DNA of 15,758 bases from Micrococcaceae bacterium UBA6021 (GTDB lineage Bacteria; Actinomycetota; Actinomycetes; Actinomycetales; Micrococcaceae). Of this stretch, positions 13,569-15,758 are shown in pieces. Both the position numbers and the translations under genes were made by a program. The stretch covers positions 6,360 to 22,117 of the forward strand of contig DIZT01000250.1 in assembly GCA_002427975.1 (NCBI GenBank), read 5' to 3'. Below the pieces are notes generated by a model that saw only the letters and a list, made by a program, of their open reading frames with translations, was not told where the DNA came from and searched no databases. Each line of letters begins with the position of its first letter. Position 1 is the stretch's first letter.

Positions 13569-14232
13569 GAAACCCAAGGACGTCAGCATCCTGCACGGCC
13601 ACCGTGTTGTCAGCGGGCCCGAGCTCCGGGCCACTTTTGAAGCCGCGGGCGACCCCGATAATCCGGTGCTGCTCCGCCGCCGGGTGGTCCATGGGGTGGT
13701 GCTGGTCCTGCTGCTGGGACTCATCGCTGCCGCCATCATCACGGCGCTGGCCATCATGAACGGACAACTGAAAATTCCGACGCCGGCGGGCAAGGACGAG
13801 CCCCGCACAACCTGCCCCGCGGCTACTTTCGACTACACACCCAACGACAAAATCAACCTCAACGTCTTCAACTCCACCAGCCGGCCCGGGCTGGCCCGGA
13901 CTGTGGCCGACGAATTGCTGGGCCGGAAGTTTGTGGTGGGGGCCGTGGCCAACACGGAGGCCGGCTACCGCGGCGTGGCGGCTGTGGTTTCCGGTGCTGC
14001 CGGGCAGTCTGCCGCCTTCAGCGTCCAGCGGAACCTGCCGGGCTCGGACTACTTCCAGGATGGCCGGACGGACGCCAGCGTGGACGTGATCCTGGCCGGC
14101 GACTATAAAGAGCTGGCCGCCGCGGACCGCGTGGACCAGACTCCGGGCAAGCTCAGCTGCCCGCGGGAAAGCCGGCGGATCGCCGACGACGCCAAGTGGC
14201 CCGTCATTCCCACCGCCGCCCCCACGCCTTAG
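13561..14232 (+). CDS. Membrane-anchored LytR_C-domain protein
   Basis: Encodes 223 residues from ATG 13561, overlapping the previous gene's end by eight bases (ATGGCTAG holds both signals). A basic cytoplasmic stretch (residues 1-42) precedes one membrane helix (VVHGVVLVLLLGLIAAAIITALAIM, about 42-66), then an extracytoplasmic LytR_C domain (about 97-186) from INLNVFNSTSRPGLARTVADEL to SVDVILAGDYKEL. LytR_C domains occur at the C-terminus of LytR-CpsA-Psr cell-wall glycopolymer ligases; here the catalytic LCP domain is absent, so this is probably a binding or accessory protein. Two Cys flank the domain (near residues 85 and 200) and could form a disulfide outside the cell. Its TAG stop overlaps the TetR gene's TAA stop. 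Confidence 0.87.
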   Translation: MARKPKDVSILHGHRVVSGPELRATFEAAGDPDNPVLLRRRVVHGVVLVLLLGLIAAAIITALAIMNGQLKIPTPAGKDEPRTTCPAATFDYTPNDKINLNVFNSTSRPGLARTVADELLGRKFVVGAVANTEAGYRGVAAVVSGAAGQSAAFSVQRNLPGSDYFQDGRTDASVDVILAGDYKELAAADRVDQTPGKLSCPRESRRIADDAKWPVIPTAAPTP

Positions 14233-14858
14233 CTGGCGCGAAGAGGTGCGCCGTCGTCGTCGAACCTTGCTCCGGCGCCCAGCTGGATGAACCGCACCGT
14301 CCGGGCGATCCGGGCCTCAAGTTCGGCGGGTTCGTTGCTGCCGCGCGCGGCGCTGGAGGACAGCGTGCCGTGGATCAGCTGCGCCTGCTGGCCAATGTCC
14401 GCTTCCGGCAGGTAACCCTGCGCCATGCTGTCACGCAGGATGCCCTGCAGCAGGACGCTGAGTTCACCGACGTGGTCGGCGAGTTTGGCAAAGGACGACG
14501 GCGACAGCACCGCCGCCATCGCCGGTCCGGGCGGGAGGTGGCGGCGGCTGAGGTCCTCCACCTGGGTGCGCACGTACAGGGCCAGCCGGTCCACGGGGTT
14601 GTTGAGGCTGTTCAGGGACTCCCGCAGTTCGGTGAGGAACCGTTCGGTCTCATCCAGGGCGTAGGAGATCAGGAGCTCGTCAATGTCGGCGTAGTAGTTG
14701 TACACCGCGGTACGCCCCACCCCCGCATGCCGCGCGACGTCCGTCATGGTCAGTCCGGGCAGGCCGTGGGTGAACAGGAGCTCACCGAAGGCTGTCAGGA
14801 TCCGGCGCTGTGTCTCGGCGCGTTGTGCGGCGTTGTTGGCCGCTGAAATCCTTGGCAT
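14229..14858 (-). CDS. TetR-family transcriptional regulator
   Basis: Encodes 209 residues from ATG 14858 with AAGGTG seven bases upstream. The N-terminal DNA-binding domain is typical: TQRRILTAFGELLFTHGLPGLTMTDVARHAGVGRTAVYNYYADIDELL (about residues 16-63), with GVGRTAVYNYYADIDELL covering the recognition helix. The C-terminal two thirds is an all-helical ligand/dimer domain with no recognisable subfamily signature. Target genes are not evident: the nearest candidates are itself and the monooxygenase gene beyond the 167-base upstream gap, which contains several inverted and direct repeats. It converges on the LytR_C gene with a four-base overlap of the stop codons (TTAG, 14229-14232). Confidence 0.93.
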   Translation of the reverse strand: MPRISAANNAAQRAETQRRILTAFGELLFTHGLPGLTMTDVARHAGVGRTAVYNYYADIDELLISYALDETERFLTELRESLNSLNNPVDRLALYVRTQVEDLSRRHLPPGPAMAAVLSPSSFAKLADHVGELSVLLQGILRDSMAQGYLPEADIGQQAQLIHGTLSSSAARGSNEPAELEARIARTVRFIQLGAGARFDDDGAPLRAS

Positions 14859-14932
14859 GCAGACACCTTACCGCGATGTGTCAGCAAACCTGGTGGAGTT
14901 TTTGTCCAGATAATCATGCCAAAGACTGTGAA

Positions 14933-15005
14933 TCGCAGCGATAAGTGGCGGCATTTTCGCAGCGCTAAATGTCACCCGTGGTGACCGTTAGCCGATCGTT
15001 TAGCG
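14933..15005. promoter_or_regulatory. Cluster of direct and nested inverted repeats, candidate operator region
   Basis: In the gap upstream of the TetR gene, TCGCAGCGATAA (14933-14944) recurs 24 bases later as TCGCAGCGCTAA (14957-14968). A perfect inverted repeat GTCACC-CGT-GGTGAC (14971-14985) follows, and CGCTAAA (14963-14969) is matched by TTTAGCG (14999-15005), so the second repeat encloses the first. This is the kind of arrangement that TetR proteins or other dimers bind; the link is positional only. Confidence 0.4.
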
Positions 15006-15025
15006 TGCGCTTGGAGCGCCGCAGT

Positions 15026-15328
15026 TCAGTCGCGTAGTGGTGATCCGACGACGTTAAAGCGAAACCCGCCAAAAGCGCCGGACAGAAGCGGCCGTGCGAC
15101 CGCTATAGCTGCTTGGACCTCCGGCAAGGCGAGGGAAGCTTGATGCGCTTCGGCGCTCTCCCATAGTTCCACGACGAACACCGTGTCGAGGTCGTCGTCG
15201 CTGACCCCCACCTCATACGCTAGGCAACCGATCTGTTTGAGGGTGTCACTGCGCTGAGTCAGATGAGCGACCAGCTCATCACGCTTACCGGAGACGACAC
15301 CAAGTGTTCCCGCGTTTGCGAAAGTCAT
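15026..15328 (-). CDS. Antibiotic-biosynthesis-monooxygenase (ABM/YgiN-like) domain protein
   Basis: Encodes 100 residues from ATG 15328 with TAGGG seven bases upstream. The single ABM ferredoxin-like domain shows the family's order: a first strand (TLGVVSGKRDELVAHL), a helix, GCLAYEVGVSDDDLDTVFVVELWESAEAHQAS, and a closing strand. The V-x-E-LWES-x-x-AHQ string is characteristic of YgiN-type quinol monooxygenases, which act without metal or cofactor; small heme-degrading relatives are an alternative. About 17 of the first 40 codons end in A or T, against about 9 of 40 in the neighbouring TetR gene, hinting at a different origin. It may be regulated by the adjacent TetR protein across the repeat cluster. 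Confidence 0.87.
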   Translation of the reverse strand: MTFANAGTLGVVSGKRDELVAHLTQRSDTLKQIGCLAYEVGVSDDDLDTVFVVELWESAEAHQASLALPEVQAAIAVARPLLSGAFGGFRFNVVGSPLRD

Positions 15329-15546
15329 GGCACAACCCTACCCAGGGGCTGAGAAATTGCGCTCCGCCCGCAAGGCGGACGTTGAACGGACGCACTTTGC
15401 GCCGACCGACCGCTGTCCGCGGGTACCGAGCGTCGTGCCCGCAACGGAACCCCCTACGGGACGCTATCGATACCTCTCGGCGTGCAGGCTCGTCGATGTA
15501 GTGGTCGCGCCAATAGCGTGGCCTGTGTACGGGTCGCGGGCTTGGG
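15329..15546. other. Stretch without a recognisable gene
   Basis: An open frame exists on the + strand from 15327 to 15587 but it starts inside the monooxygenase start codon, has no ribosome site and resembles nothing known. A small inverted repeat TCCGCC-CGCAA-GGCGGA lies at 15363-15379. Together with what follows to the window end, over 400 bases carry no intact gene. Confidence 0.5.
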
Positions 15547-15690
15547 TTATTGGGCCCAGATGCTCCGAACGTTTTCTTGCGCGGTGATTAGCGGTGTCGT
15601 TTCGATGGTGATCGACCCTTCGTTGAACTCCAGGGCGGCCCATTCATAAACCAGACGCAGCGAACCGGCCTGCGGCGCCGGTGAGGTGTG
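15547..15690 (-). pseudogene. C-terminal remnant of an unidentified protein, lacking a start
   Basis: On the - strand a 47-codon open stretch ends at TAA 15547-15549 and reads ...AGSLRLVYEWAALEFNEGSITIET TPLITAQENVRSIWAQ. It looks protein-like (balanced composition, plausible helices), yet has no ATG, GTG or TTG, and its upstream frame is closed by TGA at 15691-15693. The closure falls where an IS-like end may begin, so the gene was probably cut at its 5' side. I do not recognise the family. Confidence 0.35.
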
Positions 15691-15758
15691 TCAAGGATGT
15701 GAGACAGCGGGTTGGTTTTCTTGAGGTTAGGCGGCGGCCGGAAGCCGGCTGCCGCTGG
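15687..15758. mobile_element. Possible terminus of an IS481-like insertion sequence, running off the window
   Basis: TGTGTCAAGGATGTGAGACAG (15687-15707) resembles, from memory, the terminal inverted repeats of some actinobacterial IS481-family elements (TGTCAAG...TGAGAC). No transposase frame is visible in the remaining ~50 bases. The remnant reading frame to its left stops here, which would fit an insertion point. This is suggestive only. Confidence 0.25.
15731..15755. other. GC-rich stem-loop at the window edge
   Basis: GCGGCGGCCGG (15731-15741) and CCGGCTGCCGC (15745-15755) pair at 10 of 11 positions around AAG. No T-run is visible before the window ends. It could be a terminator, an IS-associated structure or chance in GC-rich DNA. 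Confidence 0.4.

Overview
The window looks like chromosome of a high-GC Gram-positive bacterium, most likely a member of the Micrococcaceae (Arthrobacter/Pseudarthrobacter group). The evidence is the GC-rich third codon positions, the frequent GTG/TTG starts, an actinobacterial DnaX with a very long Ala/Pro tail next to SRP RNA, tRNA-Ser(GGA) and RecR, and a close relative of the mycobacterial phosphodiesterase Rv0805. All names come from reading motifs by eye; no database search was run.

Left part (1-1585, + strand): the 3' end of one membrane protein and a complete six-helix paralogue, both resembling ABC-2 type transporter permeases. Next (1611-6087, - strand) is a DNA-maintenance block read right to left: a free-standing Nif3/CutA-like small protein, the 4.5S SRP RNA with a recognisable -10 box, dnaX (DNA polymerase III gamma/tau) and recR. 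The ybaB/ebfC gene often found between dnaX and recR is not there. A tRNA-Ser(GGA) gene with its own promoter and a perfect rho-independent terminator follows (6339-6524, + strand).

Middle part (6546-10470): an MpaB/DUF2236-type oxygenase on the - strand diverges from a secreted M23 peptidase with a Pro/Thr-rich tail. The peptidase is followed on the + strand by a Cys-type glutathione peroxidase and a class III cyclic-nucleotide/metallo-phosphodiesterase with every Rv0805 metal ligand in place.

Right part (10490-15328): a two-gene - strand unit encodes a HAD phosphatase and a Stealth-family sugar-phosphate transferase, suggesting surface glycopolymer work. Divergent from it are two overlapping + strand genes: a small protein with a ParB/sulfiredoxin-like 'DGLHR' motif, and a membrane-anchored LytR_C protein. 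A TetR regulator converges on them, its stop codon overlapping theirs. A small antibiotic-biosynthesis-type monooxygenase follows.

The last ~900 bp have a different flavour: lower GC3 in the monooxygenase gene, nested inverted repeats upstream of the TetR gene, no intact gene after 15328, a start-less C-terminal reading-frame remnant (15547-15690) and a possible IS481-like element end from about 15687 to the window edge. This may be the border of an accessory region. The best leads for unknown biology are the ParB-like/LytR_C pair, the HAD-Stealth pair and the lone Nif3-type domain; I saw no CRISPR array, and no complete defence system.
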